64,000 nucleotides of DNA from Krasilnikovia cinnamomea (GCF_004217545.1 NZ_SHKY01000001.1:4278001-4342000); one strand, 5' to 3'; shown: positions 23,201 through 32,143, numbered from the stretch's first letter. Made by a program: numbers and translations. Notes: generated from the letters alone by a model not told the origin.

Positions 23201-23897
23201 GCTCACCGAGCAGGCGCACGAGCGGCTGGCCACCATCGCCCAGCACACCGAGCTGGGCGCGGGCATGTACGTGGCCATGAAGGACCTGGAGATCCGCGGC
23301 GCGGGCAACCTGCTCGGCGGCGAGCAGTCCGGCCACATCGAGGGCGTCGGCTTCGACCTGTACGTGCGGATGGTCGGCGAGGCGGTCAGCGCGTTCAAGG
23401 GCGAGCGGCCCGAGGAGGAGCCCGAAGTCAAGATCGACCTGCCGGTCGACGCGCACCTGCCCACGGAGTACATCTCGGTGGAACGGCTGCGCCTGGAGAT
23501 GTACCGCAAGCTCGCCGAGTCCCGCGACGGCGCCCGCCTCGACGAGGTCGTCGCCGAGATGACCGACCGGTACGGCGAGCCCCCGACCCAGGTCGCCAAC
23601 CTGATCGCGGTGGCCCGCTTCCGGCTGCTGGCCCGCGCGTACGGTCTGACCGATGTGTCCGTGCAGGGCAAGCACCTGCGGTTCTCCCCGCTGCCGCTGC
23701 CGGACTCCAAGCAGTTGCGGCTCAAGCGCTACCACCCGGATTCGGTCTACAAGCAGGCGACCGACCAGGTCAGCGTGCCCCGGCCGAGCACCCGGCGGGT
23801 GGGCGGCGAGCCGCTGCGCGACCAGGCGCTGCTGCAGTGGTGCGCGCAGCTGCTCTCCGATGTGCTGGGCGAGGTGCCCGCACCCGTTTCCCCATGA
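20271..23897 (+). CDS. mfd: Transcription-repair coupling factor Mfd
   Basis: 1208 residues, normal length. It removes RNA polymerase stalled at lesions and recruits UvrABC. Visible parts: a UvrB-like N-terminus, the RNA-polymerase-interacting/CarD-like domain (MGDHVVHEQHGIGRYIEL, about 530), RecG-like translocase motor motifs GDVGYGKTE (Walker A, about 683), DEEQRFGV (DExQ box) and MSATPIPRTL, and a C-terminal TRCF domain. The frame is open further upstream, but the ATG at 20271 follows AAGGAG and begins MQLAGLIPAAL, as in relatives. It is followed by the lipoprotein and mazG genes in conserved order. Confidence 0.97.
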   Translation: MQLAGLIPAALRDRGLSRARDLARKGGVDADALDLTAPAALRPFVVAAVAAPADAGGAERPVLAVTATSREADDLADALRGLLDPDRVEVFPSWETLPHERLSPRSDTVGRRLAVLRRLAHPDTGPLSVVVAPVRSLLQPQLKGLGELAPVELAAGGSAELEDVARRLSDLAYARVDLVTKRGEFAVRGGILDVFPPTDEHPSRVEFWGDEVEEIRTFAVADQRTIDPVDALFAPPCRELLLTPQVRERAAALAAQHPELAEILDKLAEGIPVEGMESLAPALLSGDSAGADSMELLLDCMPTGTQVLLCDPERIRTRAHDLVRTSAEFLEASWAAAAVGGEAPIDVGAVAFRTLADVRAHAATLRQPWWTISPFGLAEADEAPESDTPWLESAPVEVSPDTGDAISLAAQPVPLYHGDTARLAADLGQWIGQKWAVALVFEGHGTAQRATELLRDAGLGVTPVDAVTVPVEPGQLLVTCGPLNHGFVDPGSQLAVITGNDITGGRGASTKDMRKMPSRRRNTIDPLELKMGDHVVHEQHGIGRYIELVQRTVNGADREYLVIEYAPSKRGQPGDRLFVPTDQLDQLSRYVGGESPTLHKMGGSDWQKAKARARKAVREIAAQLIQLYAARQASKGHAFAPDTPWQRELEDAFPYTETPDQLAAIHEVKHDMEQAVPMDRLICGDVGYGKTEIAVRAAFKAVQDGKQVAVLVPTTLLAQQHYNTFSERMSQFPVAVRQLSRFQTPTEAKQTLEQAADGTADIVIGTHRLLQNATRFKNLGMVIVDEEQRFGVEHKEHLKTLRASVDVLTMSATPIPRTLEMAITGIREMSTIATPPEERHPVLTFVGAYDDKQVAAAIHRELLRDGQVFYLHNRVESIEKAARRLRELVPEARVAVAHGQLGEDALEKVMVGFWEKEFDVLVCTTIVESGIDIPNANTLIVERADLLGLAQLHQIRGRVGRGRERAYSYFLYPREKPLTEQAHERLATIAQHTELGAGMYVAMKDLEIRGAGNLLGGEQSGHIEGVGFDLYVRMVGEAVSAFKGERPEEEPEVKIDLPVDAHLPTEYISVERLRLEMYRKLAESRDGARLDEVVAEMTDRYGEPPTQVANLIAVARFRLLARAYGLTDVSVQGKHLRFSPLPLPDSKQLRLKRYHPDSVYKQATDQVSVPRPSTRRVGGEPLRDQALLQWCAQLLSDVLGEVPAPVSP

Positions 23898-23952
23898 CCG
23901 ATCTGCGGGGGTCGGCGGCGCTTTCCGGCCCCCGCATGAGAGAGTTCTCACC

Positions 23953-24678
23953 ATGCCACGTGCTCGCCGACTCGCCGCTTTCGTCGCCGTCGCCGCCCTT
24001 GCCGTGAGCGCTCTGACCGCCTGCCGGTCGGCGCCGGACGCGGTGTCGTACTTCGGCCCGGCCAAGGTGGTCACCGAGCAGGAGCTGCAGTGGGTATGGG
24101 ACGACACCGAGGCGCGGCTGCAGCCGGATCCGCAGACCGGCCAGAAGCAGATGCCGTTCGAGCGCAAGGACATCAGCAGCCTGCTGATCCGCCTGGAGGC
24201 GCTGCGCAAGGTGGGCAAGGACCAGGGCCTCACCGTGACGGCGCAGTCCGCCGCCGAGATCGCCCAGTCGCTCAACCTCTCGCCGGACGCCGAGCTGGTC
24301 GGCCTGGCCGCCGAGTTCCAGGCGTGGGTGACCCTGCTGAAGCAGAAGGCGGCGCCCGCGACGGTGACCGACGAGGACATGCGCGGAATCTTCGAGCGGC
24401 TCAGCGCCGCTGGCCCGCTGCCGGGCAACCCGACCTTCGAGCAGTTCGCGGCCAGCATCACCGATCAGGACAAGCAGTCGCTGGCACCCTTCATCGGCCT
24501 GCGCAACGCGTTGCAGCCTCGGATCGACGCGCTCGACATCAAGGTGAACCCCCGCTACCCGGTGCCGACGCTGCCGCTCTACACCGTCCAGGGTCCCAAG
24601 GGTGAGAACCTGCCGTTGATCGAGGTGACCTTCGGTACTGCGGGCGGGGACGCCGTGCCGGTCACCGACCTTGCCTGA
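23953..24678 (+). CDS. SurA N-terminal-like lipoprotein
   Basis: 241 residues with a lipoprotein signal (RRLAAFVAVAALAVSALTAC, lipobox LTAC) and a helical region resembling the N-terminal chaperone part of SurA/trigger-factor-type foldases. No peptidyl-prolyl isomerase domain is visible. This gene regularly sits between mfd and mazG in actinobacteria. A role in extracytoplasmic protein folding is an inference from the fold. The ATG at 23953 is 55 bases after mfd. Confidence 0.75.
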   Translation: MPRARRLAAFVAVAALAVSALTACRSAPDAVSYFGPAKVVTEQELQWVWDDTEARLQPDPQTGQKQMPFERKDISSLLIRLEALRKVGKDQGLTVTAQSAAEIAQSLNLSPDAELVGLAAEFQAWVTLLKQKAAPATVTDEDMRGIFERLSAAGPLPGNPTFEQFAASITDQDKQSLAPFIGLRNALQPRIDALDIKVNPRYPVPTLPLYTVQGPKGENLPLIEVTFGTAGGDAVPVTDLA

Positions 24679-24732
24679 GGCCCGGGGCGCTCGGCGACGC
24701 CCGGCCGTGCCGACCACTTGGAGCGCCCGCCG

Positions 24733-25758
24733 GTGACCGCCCGCATCGTCCTGCTGGTGACCTCGCCCCGGCTGCCCGCCGGGCTGCTCAGCGCCGCCGC
24801 GTGGGACCTCGTCCGGTCCCACCCGGTGTGCACCGCCGCCGACAGCGAGCAGGCGGACGCCCTGCGCGCCGCCGGGGTCACGGTGACCGTGCTCCCGCCG
24901 GACCCGGAGGCGCTGCTGGCGGCCCTACCCGGTTCCGGCGGGGCGGTCGTCTGGCTCTCCGGCCCGGGCGGTGACCAGGACTTCGCCCGCCAGCTCGGGT
25001 TGCGCCTCGCCCGCGAACCCGCCCTGGCCGAGCTGGAACTCTGCTACGGCTCCTGGGATCCGCCGGGGGCCCGGCTGCTGGACGCGGTGGCGGTGATGGA
25101 CCGGCTCGTCTCGCCCGGGGGCGACCCGTGGAAGCGCCAGCAGACCCACACCAGCCTCGCGCCGTACCTGCTGGAGGAGGCGTACGAGGCGTACGACGCG
25201 ATCGTGGACGGCGACCCGGACGCGTTGCGCGAGGAGCTCGGCGACGTCCTGCTGCAGGTCGTGTTGCACGCCCGGCTGGCCGAGGACGGGCCCGAGGAGC
25301 ACCGCTGGAGCGTCGACGACGTGGCGGGCGGCCTGGTCGACAAGATGATCCGGCGCAACCCGCACGTGTTCGCGGGCGAGCAGGTCGCGGGCGTCGAGGA
25401 GATCATCGAGAACTGGGAACGGATCAAGCGCGCCGAGAAGGCCCGCGGCTCCGTCCTGGACGGTGTGGCCCGCAGCCAGCCCGCCCTGTCGCTGGCCGAC
25501 GAGATACTCCGGCGTGCCGAACGCGCCGGGCTGGCCGTCCCGCTGCCACCGGAGCCCGATCCGGCAGCCACGCCGCCGGAGGACACACCGGGCGGCGCGG
25601 CGCGGGCGGAGGCGGAGCTGGGTGCCGCGCTGTTGCGGGTCGTGGCGGACGCGCGCGCCGCCGGCCTGGACGCGGAGGCCGCGCTGCGCCGCGCCACCCT
25701 CGCGTACGCCGACGCGGTGCGGGCGGCGGAGAACGGAAACGTCGGACCGCCCGGGTAG
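24733..25758 (+). CDS. mazG: Nucleoside triphosphate pyrophosphohydrolase MazG
   Basis: 341 residues. It hydrolyses (d)NTPs, including damaged ones, to NMP and pyrophosphate. One MazG domain (about 130-240) carries the metal-binding helices EEAYEAYD and REELGDVLLQVVLHARL. The N-terminal 120 residues are a tetrapyrrole-methylase-like or degenerate domain, as in the mycobacterial protein. TTG at 24718 and GTG at 24733 are both possible; TTGGAG at proper distance favours the GTG. It sits next to mfd and a DUF885 gene, fitting a DNA-maintenance neighbourhood. Confidence 0.93.
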   Translation: MTARIVLLVTSPRLPAGLLSAAAWDLVRSHPVCTAADSEQADALRAAGVTVTVLPPDPEALLAALPGSGGAVVWLSGPGGDQDFARQLGLRLAREPALAELELCYGSWDPPGARLLDAVAVMDRLVSPGGDPWKRQQTHTSLAPYLLEEAYEAYDAIVDGDPDALREELGDVLLQVVLHARLAEDGPEEHRWSVDDVAGGLVDKMIRRNPHVFAGEQVAGVEEIIENWERIKRAEKARGSVLDGVARSQPALSLADEILRRAERAGLAVPLPPEPDPAATPPEDTPGGAARAEAELGAALLRVVADARAAGLDAEAALRRATLAYADAVRAAENGNVGPPG

Positions 25759-25767
25759 GTTCTCGGC

Positions 25768-27384
25768 ATGTCGGATTTCGTGCCGCTCGCCGAGCGCATC
25801 GTCGATGCCCTCCTGGCCGACGACCCCATGCTGGCGTCGCAGGCGGGGGATCACCGCGTCGACGACCGGCTGCCGGACCTGTCGCCCGGGGCGGTCGCCG
25901 AGCGGGTCACCATGCTGCGCGACGCGGCCGACGCGCTGTCCGGTGTCGATCCCGACGAGTTCGGCCCGCAGGAGCAGGTCGACCACGCGATCCTCAGCGC
26001 GCGGGTGGAGCGGGCCCTGTTCGAGCTCCGCGACCTGCGCGAGCACGAGTGGAATCCGCTGCGGCACAACCCCGGCCCGCTGCTCGACAGCCTGATCAGC
26101 CGCCCGTTCGCGCCGGTGGCGGAGCGGCTCGGCAGCCTCGGTGCCCGGCTGGCCGCCATCCCGGACGCGCTCGCCACCGCCCGCGCGGTGCTCAGCGACG
26201 TGCCCCGGCTGCACGCCGAGACCGCGGTCGGCCAGTTCGCCGGTTCGGCGGCCCTGATCCGCACCGAGATTCCCGAATTGCTGGCCGAGGAGCCCGGGCT
26301 GCGCCCCGTGGTGGAGCCCGCGGCGGCCGCCGCCCTGGATGCCCTGGCCGAGTTCGGCCGCTGGCTGGGGGACAGGCTCGACAGTGGCGAGCCCGGGCGC
26401 GACCCACGGCTGGGGCGCCCGCTGTGGGAGGCGCGGCTGTGGCACGCCCTCGACACGGAGCTGCCCGCGACCGAGGTCCTGTCCCGCGCCGAGCGCAACC
26501 TCGACGACGTCGCCGCCGAGCTGCGCGCGGTGGCGGCCGAGCTGACCGGCGGCCCGGCCACCGACGAGACGGTGCGCCGGGCGCTGGATCGGCTGGCCGA
26601 CGACCACCCCGACGGGGCCACGATCGTCGAGCTGGCGAAGCGGACGATGACCGAGGCCACCGACTTCGTCCGCGCCCACGACCTGATGACGATCCCGGAC
26701 GACGAGTGCCTGATCCAGGAGATGCCGGAGTTCGCCCGAGGTGTCGCGGTGGCCTACTGCGATCCGCCCGGCCCGCTGGAGACGGCCGACGTGCCGACGT
26801 TCTACTGCATCGCACCGGCCCCGTCGGGCTGGCCCGCGGCGCGCGTCGAGTCGTTCTACCGCGAGTACAACAACCACATGCTGCGCAACCTCACCGTCCA
26901 CGAGGCGATGCCCGGCCACTTCCTGCAGCTCGCCCACTCCCGCCGGTTCCGCGCGGCGACCCGGGTGCGGGCGCTGGCCGGTTCCGACCCGTTCGTCGAG
27001 GGCTGGGCGGTGTACGCGGAGGAGCTGGTGGCCGGGCTGGGCTTCGGCGGCCCGCCGGTGCGCCTGCAACAGCTGAAGATGCAGTTGCGGATGAGCCTCA
27101 ACGCGGTCCTCGACCAGCTGGTGCACTGCGCGGACCTGTCCGAGGCCGACGGGATGGCCCTGATGACCGGGCGCGGCTTCCAGGAGGAGGGCGAGGCCGC
27201 CGGCAAGTGGCGCCGCGCCCTGCTCACCTCCACCCAGCTGTCGACCTACTTCGTCGGCTACACCGAGGTGAGCGCGATCGCGGCGGCGCGACCGTTCGGC
27301 GCCACCCCGAAGGCCTGGCACGACGCGATGCTGGCGCACGGCTCCCCACCGCCGCGCCACCTGCGCACCCTGCTCGGCGTCTGA
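25768..27384 (+). CDS. DUF885 family metallopeptidase-like protein
   Basis: 538 residues, soluble, with no signal peptide. The diagnostic zinc-binding motif of the family, HEAMPGHFLQLAH, is present (about residue 375), with a downstream Glu in FVEGWAVYAEELV serving as the third ligand. Members resemble M3/M32-type gluzincin dipeptidases; the substrate is unknown. The ATG lies 9 bases after mazG. It converges on the PilZ gene with a 17-base gap and no hairpin. Confidence 0.85.
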   Translation: MSDFVPLAERIVDALLADDPMLASQAGDHRVDDRLPDLSPGAVAERVTMLRDAADALSGVDPDEFGPQEQVDHAILSARVERALFELRDLREHEWNPLRHNPGPLLDSLISRPFAPVAERLGSLGARLAAIPDALATARAVLSDVPRLHAETAVGQFAGSAALIRTEIPELLAEEPGLRPVVEPAAAAALDALAEFGRWLGDRLDSGEPGRDPRLGRPLWEARLWHALDTELPATEVLSRAERNLDDVAAELRAVAAELTGGPATDETVRRALDRLADDHPDGATIVELAKRTMTEATDFVRAHDLMTIPDDECLIQEMPEFARGVAVAYCDPPGPLETADVPTFYCIAPAPSGWPAARVESFYREYNNHMLRNLTVHEAMPGHFLQLAHSRRFRAATRVRALAGSDPFVEGWAVYAEELVAGLGFGGPPVRLQQLKMQLRMSLNAVLDQLVHCADLSEADGMALMTGRGFQEEGEAAGKWRRALLTSTQLSTYFVGYTEVSAIAAARPFGATPKAWHDAMLAHGSPPPRHLRTLLGV

Positions 27385-27401
27385 GCCACTCCGGGAGCTG
27401 G

Positions 27402-28025
27402 TCAGGCGTGCATGCGGCTGAGGAGCTGCTGGCGCATGACGTAGCGGCGGATCAGCTTGGCCTGCGGTTCGTCGGCGGAGAACACCGCGACGACCTCGAC
27501 CGACATCGGCCCCGGCGGCACCCGCTGCGGCAGCCCGGCCGCCTTCACGGCGGTCGCCCGTACCTCGATGATCTCGCCGTCGAGGTCGATGAGCAGGCCG
27601 ACCTCGTCGCCGGGCGCCAGCTGGACCCCGGAGAAGTGGGCCCGCACGCTGTGCTCGCTGATGTCCCGGATCCAGCCCAGGGTGTCCATCTCGCCGGGGC
27701 GGCGCAGCAGCACCTGCTCGCCACCGCCGCCGCGCACGTAGCGGCGCAGCTGCTCGATCGTCGGCTCACCGGCGGGCTGCAGCTCGATCCGGTTCTCGTT
27801 CACGGCGACGACCACCGCGGGCAGCACGAACCGCCCACGGGCGCCCGCCGCCCAGCGCAGGGTCACGAAGGCGCCGGCACGGGGGGCCAGCGCCTGCGGC
27901 AGCGCCAGGGTCAGTACGGAGCCTTCGGCCTGTACGACCCGTACGCAGCCCACCGGCTCGGTGGCCGCGGAGGCGGTGAGCTCGACGCGGGTGCCGGTTT
28001 CGGGGAGCACGGTGGTCGTAGTCAT
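27402..28025 (-). CDS. PilZ-domain protein
   Basis: 207 residues: an N-terminal YcgR-like beta domain (about 20-90) and a PilZ domain (about 95-195). PilZ proteins bind c-di-GMP through RxxxR and (D/N)xSxxG. Here the first motif is RRYVR, but the second reads RDISEHSVRA, with Ser in the usual Gly place. Binding may be weak or altered. ATG at 28025 is preferred over an ATG 14 codons upstream because the product starts at a conventional N-terminus; neither has a strong ribosome-binding site. It is divergent from eno, 168 bases away. Confidence 0.7.
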   Translation of the reverse strand: MTTTTVLPETGTRVELTASAATEPVGCVRVVQAEGSVLTLALPQALAPRAGAFVTLRWAAGARGRFVLPAVVVAVNENRIELQPAGEPTIEQLRRYVRGGGGEQVLLRRPGEMDTLGWIRDISEHSVRAHFSGVQLAPGDEVGLLIDLDGEIIEVRATAVKAAGLPQRVPPGPMSVEVVAVFSADEPQAKLIRRYVMRQQLLSRMHA

Positions 28026-28193
28026 GGTGCGCTCTTGATCGGCAACAGCGGGCCGTTCTTGAGGCATCCCGGGGGCGAAGTTCCCCGGCCGCCCGTACGG
28101 CGCACACCCCGGCTCGATACGCTCAGGGCCGTGGTCGGCCGCAGGGTCGCGGTCAGGAACTCATCCGTACGAGCGCAAGGAGCGACACCAGAC

Positions 28194-29477
28194 ATGGCCA
28201 CCATCGAAGCAATCGTCGCCCGTGAGATCCTCGACTCGCGAGGCAATCCCACCGTCGAGGTCGAGGTCGGTCTCGACGACGGCACCATCGGCCGCGCCGC
28301 GGTCCCGTCCGGCGCCTCCACCGGCGCGTTCGAGGCGATCGAGCTGCGTGACGGCGACAAGGGCCGTTACCTGGGCAAGGGCGTCGAAAAGGCGGTCAGC
28401 AACGTCGAGGACAAGATCGCCGACGAGCTGATCGGGTACGAGGCCAGCGAGCAGCGCCTCATCGACGAGAAGATGCTCGACATCGACGGCACCCCCAGCA
28501 AGTCGGAGCTGGGCGCGAACGCCATCCTGGGCGTCTCGCTGGCGGTGGCCAAGGCCGCCGCGCTCTCCGCGGAGCTGCCCCTGTTCCGCTACGTCGGCGG
28601 ACCGAACGCGCACGTGCTGCCGGTGCCGATGATGAACATCCTCAACGGTGGCGCGCACGCCGACTCGAACGTCGACGTGCAGGAGTTCATGATCGCCCCG
28701 ATCGGCGCGCCGACGTTCCGCGAGGCGCTGCGCTCGGGCGCGGAGGTCTACCACGCGCTGAAGTCCGTACTGAAGAAGAAGGGTCTGTCGACCGGCCTGG
28801 GCGACGAGGGCGGCTTCGCGCCGAACCTGCCGACCAACGCGGCCGCGCTGGACCTGATCGCCGAGGCCGTGCAGGCCGCGGGCTTCGCCCTGGGCACCGA
28901 CATCGTGTTGGCGATGGACGTGGCGGCGACGGAGTTTCACAAGGACGGCGCGTACGTCTTCGAGGGCTCCCCGAAGTCCACCGAAGAGATGATCAACTAC
29001 TACGCCAAGCTGGCCGAGACGTACCCGATCGTCTCCATCGAGGACCCGCTGTCCGAGGAGGACTGGGCGGGCTGGACCGCGATGACCACGCAGCTCGGCG
29101 ACAAGCTGCAGATCGTCGGCGACGACCTGTTCGTCACCAACCCGACCCGGATCGGCCGCGGCATCGCCGAGGGCGCCGCGAACTCGGTGCTGGTCAAGGT
29201 AAACCAGATCGGTTCGCTCACCGAGACGCTGGACGCCGTGGACCGGGCGCACCGGGCCGGGTTCACGACGATGATGAGCCACCGTTCCGGCGAGACCGAG
29301 GACGTCACGATCGCCGACCTGGCCGTCGCGGTGGGCAGCGGCCAGATCAAGACCGGCGCCCCGGCCCGCTCCGACCGCGTGGCGAAGTACAACCAGCTGC
29401 TGCGCATCGAGGAGGAGCTGGGCGACGCCGCCCGCTACGCCGGTGCGGGCGCGTTCCCGCGCTACCGCTCCGCGTAA
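28194..29477 (+). CDS. eno: Enolase
   Basis: 427 residues, standard length. It converts 2-phosphoglycerate to phosphoenolpyruvate in glycolysis. Conserved elements are all present: ARSIL-type N-terminus (VAREILDSRGNPTVEVEV), GDEGGFAPNL, metal ligands in LAMDVAATEF and SIEDPLSEEDW, catalytic-Lys region VKVNQIGS, and MSHRSGETED. The ATG is preceded by AAGGAG at 28177. It is followed by ftsB and DUF501 in the conserved actinobacterial order. Confidence 0.98.
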   Translation: MATIEAIVAREILDSRGNPTVEVEVGLDDGTIGRAAVPSGASTGAFEAIELRDGDKGRYLGKGVEKAVSNVEDKIADELIGYEASEQRLIDEKMLDIDGTPSKSELGANAILGVSLAVAKAAALSAELPLFRYVGGPNAHVLPVPMMNILNGGAHADSNVDVQEFMIAPIGAPTFREALRSGAEVYHALKSVLKKKGLSTGLGDEGGFAPNLPTNAAALDLIAEAVQAAGFALGTDIVLAMDVAATEFHKDGAYVFEGSPKSTEEMINYYAKLAETYPIVSIEDPLSEEDWAGWTAMTTQLGDKLQIVGDDLFVTNPTRIGRGIAEGAANSVLVKVNQIGSLTETLDAVDRAHRAGFTTMMSHRSGETEDVTIADLAVAVGSGQIKTGAPARSDRVAKYNQLLRIEEELGDAARYAGAGAFPRYRSA

Positions 29478-29571
29478 CGGGAGTTGGAGTTGTGACACCG
29501 GCCGCGCGGGGCATAGGTTTCGGCTGGAGCCGATGCCGCGCGGCCGGGTCCGACTCGGGGGAGGGGCAGGG

Positions 29572-30213
29572 ATGACGCAGCGCCGCACGCCCAGTGGGCA
29601 GGGCCCGTCCCGCCGCCCCGGGCAGGCGGGCCGTCCGGGCGGACGCGCGGCGGTCCGGCCCACCCGCTCCGCGACCCGCGACACCGGCGACATCCGGATC
29701 GAGCCCCGCGCCAGCGCCGTCCGCGTCCCGGCCGCCCGTGCCGGGCGCGGCGGCGACCGCGCGGGCAGCCGTCCCGCGGCGGCCCGGCGCACCGCCGCCA
29801 CGGGCGCCACGAAACGTACGGTCGCCCCGCGCCCGCGCGCCTTCACGGGTCGGGCCACGGTGCTGATCGCGGTGCTGGTCATCCTGGCGCTGGCGTACAC
29901 GTATCCGGTGCGGGTGTATCTGGCGCAGGAGTCGCAGATCGCCCGGATGGAGGCGGCACAGGCCGCCCAGCAGGCCACGATCCAGGGCCTGACCGAGGAG
30001 GTCGAGAAGTGGCAGGACCCGGAGTACGTCCGGATCCAGGCCCGCGACCGCCTGTTCTACGTCCGCCCCGGCGAGGTGCCGCTGCTGGTGCTCAACGACC
30101 CGGCCGGCGCCGCCCGCGACGCGGGAAAGCCACCACCGGCCCCCGCCCCCGACCGCTGGTACGACACGTTGTGGTCGAGCGTCGCCGCCGCCGACACCCC
30201 GCCGAAGAAATGA
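29572..30213 (+). CDS. ftsB: Septum formation initiator FtsB/DivIC-like
   Basis: 213 residues. A long basic, Pro/Arg/Gly-rich N-terminus (1-95, cytosolic), one transmembrane helix (VLIAVLVILALAYTYPVRVY, about 100-120), a coiled coil (QIARMEAAQAAQQATIQGL) and the conserved WQDPEYVRIQARDRLFYVRP segment. It belongs to the FtsQLB part of the divisome. The frame is open upstream, but the ATG at 29572 has GGGGGAGGGG in front. Its stop overlaps the DUF501 start (ATGA). Confidence 0.92.
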   Translation: MTQRRTPSGQGPSRRPGQAGRPGGRAAVRPTRSATRDTGDIRIEPRASAVRVPAARAGRGGDRAGSRPAAARRTAATGATKRTVAPRPRAFTGRATVLIAVLVILALAYTYPVRVYLAQESQIARMEAAQAAQQATIQGLTEEVEKWQDPEYVRIQARDRLFYVRPGEVPLLVLNDPAGAARDAGKPPPAPAPDRWYDTLWSSVAAADTPPKK

Positions 30214-30719
30214 CGCAGATGGACTCTCCCACCGAGGCCGACCTGGACGCGGTCGAAGCCCAGCTCGGCCGCCGCCCGCGCGGCACCCGGGCGGTCGCGC
30301 ACCGCTGCCCGTGCGGCAACCCGGACGTGGTGGAGACCACGCCGCGCCTGGACGACGGCACCCCGTTCCCGACGATGTTCTACCTGACCTGCCCGAACGC
30401 GACCGCCGCCTGCAGCCGCCTGGAGTCGGGCGGGGTGATGCGCGAGATGCAGGACCGGCTGGCCGCCGACCCCGAGCTGGCCAGACAGTACGCCCGGGCG
30501 CACGAGGACTACCTGGCCCGCCGCGAGTCCGTGATGCACGTACCGGAGATCGCGTTCGTCTCGGCGGGCGGCATGCCGGAACGGGTGAAGTGCCTGCACG
30601 TGCACCTGGCGCACGCGCTGGCCGCCGGGCCCGGGGTGAACCCGTTCGGTGACGAGGTGCGCGAGGCCGTGGGGCCGTGGTGGACGGGCGGTCCCTGCGT
30701 GGCGCCGGAGCCTTCCTAG
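30210..30719 (+). CDS. DUF501 domain protein
   Basis: 169 residues with the family Cys pattern RCPCGNPDVVETTPRL and PTMFYLTCPNATAACSRLES, then VKCLHVHLAHALAAGPGVNP. The function is unknown. It is almost always found between ftsB and ppx in actinobacteria and is co-translated with ftsB here (ATGA overlap). The Cys/His arrangement suggests a metal site (inference). Confidence 0.9.
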   Translation: MTQMDSPTEADLDAVEAQLGRRPRGTRAVAHRCPCGNPDVVETTPRLDDGTPFPTMFYLTCPNATAACSRLESGGVMREMQDRLAADPELARQYARAHEDYLARRESVMHVPEIAFVSAGGMPERVKCLHVHLAHALAAGPGVNPFGDEVREAVGPWWTGGPCVAPEPS

Positions 30720-30729
30720 ACTCGACGGA

Positions 30730-31233
30730 ATGCAGGTGGAGATCCGCCGGGCGCGCACGTCCGACGTCAAGGCCATCCGTGAGCTCGTGGACACGTACAC
30801 CACGGACCGGCGGCTGCTCAGCAAGGCCACGGTCACCCTGTACGAGAGCGTCCAGGAGTTCTGGGTCGCGGTGCGCGCGTCCGACCAGCGGGTGGTCGGC
30901 TGCGGCGCCCTGCACGTGATGTGGGAGGACCTGGCCGAGATCCGTACGGTCGCGGTGGACCCGTCCTGCCGGGGCCAGAAGATCGGCCACCGGATCGTGA
31001 CGGAGCTGCTGGCCATGGCCCGGGAACTGGGTGTGGCCCGGGTCTTCTGCCTGACGTTCGAGACCTCGTTCTTCGGCTCGTTCGGGTTCACCGAGATCGA
31101 CGGCGCCCCGGTCCCGCACGCGGTGTACGAGCAACTGCTGCGCTCGTACGACGAGGGTGTCGCCGAGTTCCTGGACCTGGAACGGGTCAAGCCGAACACC
31201 TTGGGGAACACGAGAATGCTCTTGCACCTATGA
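30730..31233 (+). CDS. argA: Amino-acid N-acetyltransferase (short ArgA, GNAT)
   Basis: 167 residues, one GNAT domain. The acetyl-CoA loop is CRGQKIGHRIV. The ending VAEFLDLERVKPNTLGNTRM is close to what I remember of mycobacterial ArgA (Rv2747), which acetylates Gln/Glu at the first step of arginine synthesis. The mid-part GCGALHVMWEDLAEIRTVAV also fits. Its stop overlaps the ppx start (ATGA), so it belongs to the ftsB-DUF501-argA-ppx operon. Confidence 0.85.
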   Translation: MQVEIRRARTSDVKAIRELVDTYTTDRRLLSKATVTLYESVQEFWVAVRASDQRVVGCGALHVMWEDLAEIRTVAVDPSCRGQKIGHRIVTELLAMARELGVARVFCLTFETSFFGSFGFTEIDGAPVPHAVYEQLLRSYDEGVAEFLDLERVKPNTLGNTRMLLHL

Positions 31234-32138
31234 GGGCCGCGGCGATCGACTGCGGCACGAATTCGATCCGGCTGCTCATCGCGGACGTGGTCGGCGACTC
31301 ACTGACGGACGTGGCCCGCCGGATGGAGATCGTCCGGCTGGGCGAGGGGGTCGACCGCACGGGCCGCCTGGCTCCCGAGGCGATCGCCCGCACCCGCACG
31401 GCGCTGCTGGGCTACGCGGCGGAGATCGCCGAGCTGGGCGTGACCCGGGTGCGGATGTGCGCCACGTCGGCGTCCCGGGACGCCTCCAACGCCGCGGACT
31501 TCCGGGAGATGGTCCGGTCGGTCCTGGGTGTCGACCCGGAGGTGATCACGGGCGAGGAGGAGGCCCGGCTGTCCTTCACGGGAGCGGTGCGCGGGCTGGC
31601 CGCCCCGGCGCCGTACCTGGTGGTGGACATCGGCGGCGGGTCGACGGAGTTCGTCACGGGCGACCGTACCGTCGAGGCGGCGATCTCGGTGGACATCGGC
31701 TGTGTCCGGATGACGGAGCGGCACCTGCGCTCCGATCCGCCGACCGCCACGGAGATCGCGGCGGCGGAGCGCGACATCGCCGACGCGGTCGATGCCGCGC
31801 TGGCGGCCGTGCCCGGCCGCGCGGCGGCGACGCTGGTCGGGCTGGCCGGTTCGGTCACCACCGTGACCGCCCTGGCCCTGGGGCTTCCCGGGTACGCCGC
31901 CAGCCGCATCCACCACGCCCGGGTGTCGCAGGAGCAGGTGGCGAAGGTGACCGCGGAGCTGCTGGCCGCGACGGTCGCGCAGCGCCGCGCGCTGCCGGTG
32001 ATGCACCCGGGCCGCGCCGACGTGATCGCCGCGGGCGCCCTCATCCTGCGGACCGTCATGGAGCATGCCGGCGCGTCCACTGTGGTCGCCAGCGAACACG
32101 ACATCCTCGACGGCATCGCCTGGAGTCTCGCCAGTTGA
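31230..32138 (+). CDS. Ppx/GppA family exopolyphosphatase
   Basis: 302 residues of the short actinobacterial form. Sugar-kinase/Hsp70-type phosphate motifs are AIDCGTNSIRLLIADV (about 5), VVDIGGGSTEFV (about 130) and GLAGSVTTVTAL (about 207), with the catalytic Glu region ITGEEEARLSF. It hydrolyses polyphosphate and/or (p)ppGpp. It is the last gene of the ftsB operon. The following 220 bases are intergenic, with palindromic repeats. Confidence 0.92.
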   Translation: MRAAAIDCGTNSIRLLIADVVGDSLTDVARRMEIVRLGEGVDRTGRLAPEAIARTRTALLGYAAEIAELGVTRVRMCATSASRDASNAADFREMVRSVLGVDPEVITGEEEARLSFTGAVRGLAAPAPYLVVDIGGGSTEFVTGDRTVEAAISVDIGCVRMTERHLRSDPPTATEIAAAERDIADAVDAALAAVPGRAAATLVGLAGSVTTVTALALGLPGYAASRIHHARVSQEQVAKVTAELLAATVAQRRALPVMHPGRADVIAAGALILRTVMEHAGASTVVASEHDILDGIAWSLAS

Positions 32139-32143
32139 CGCTT

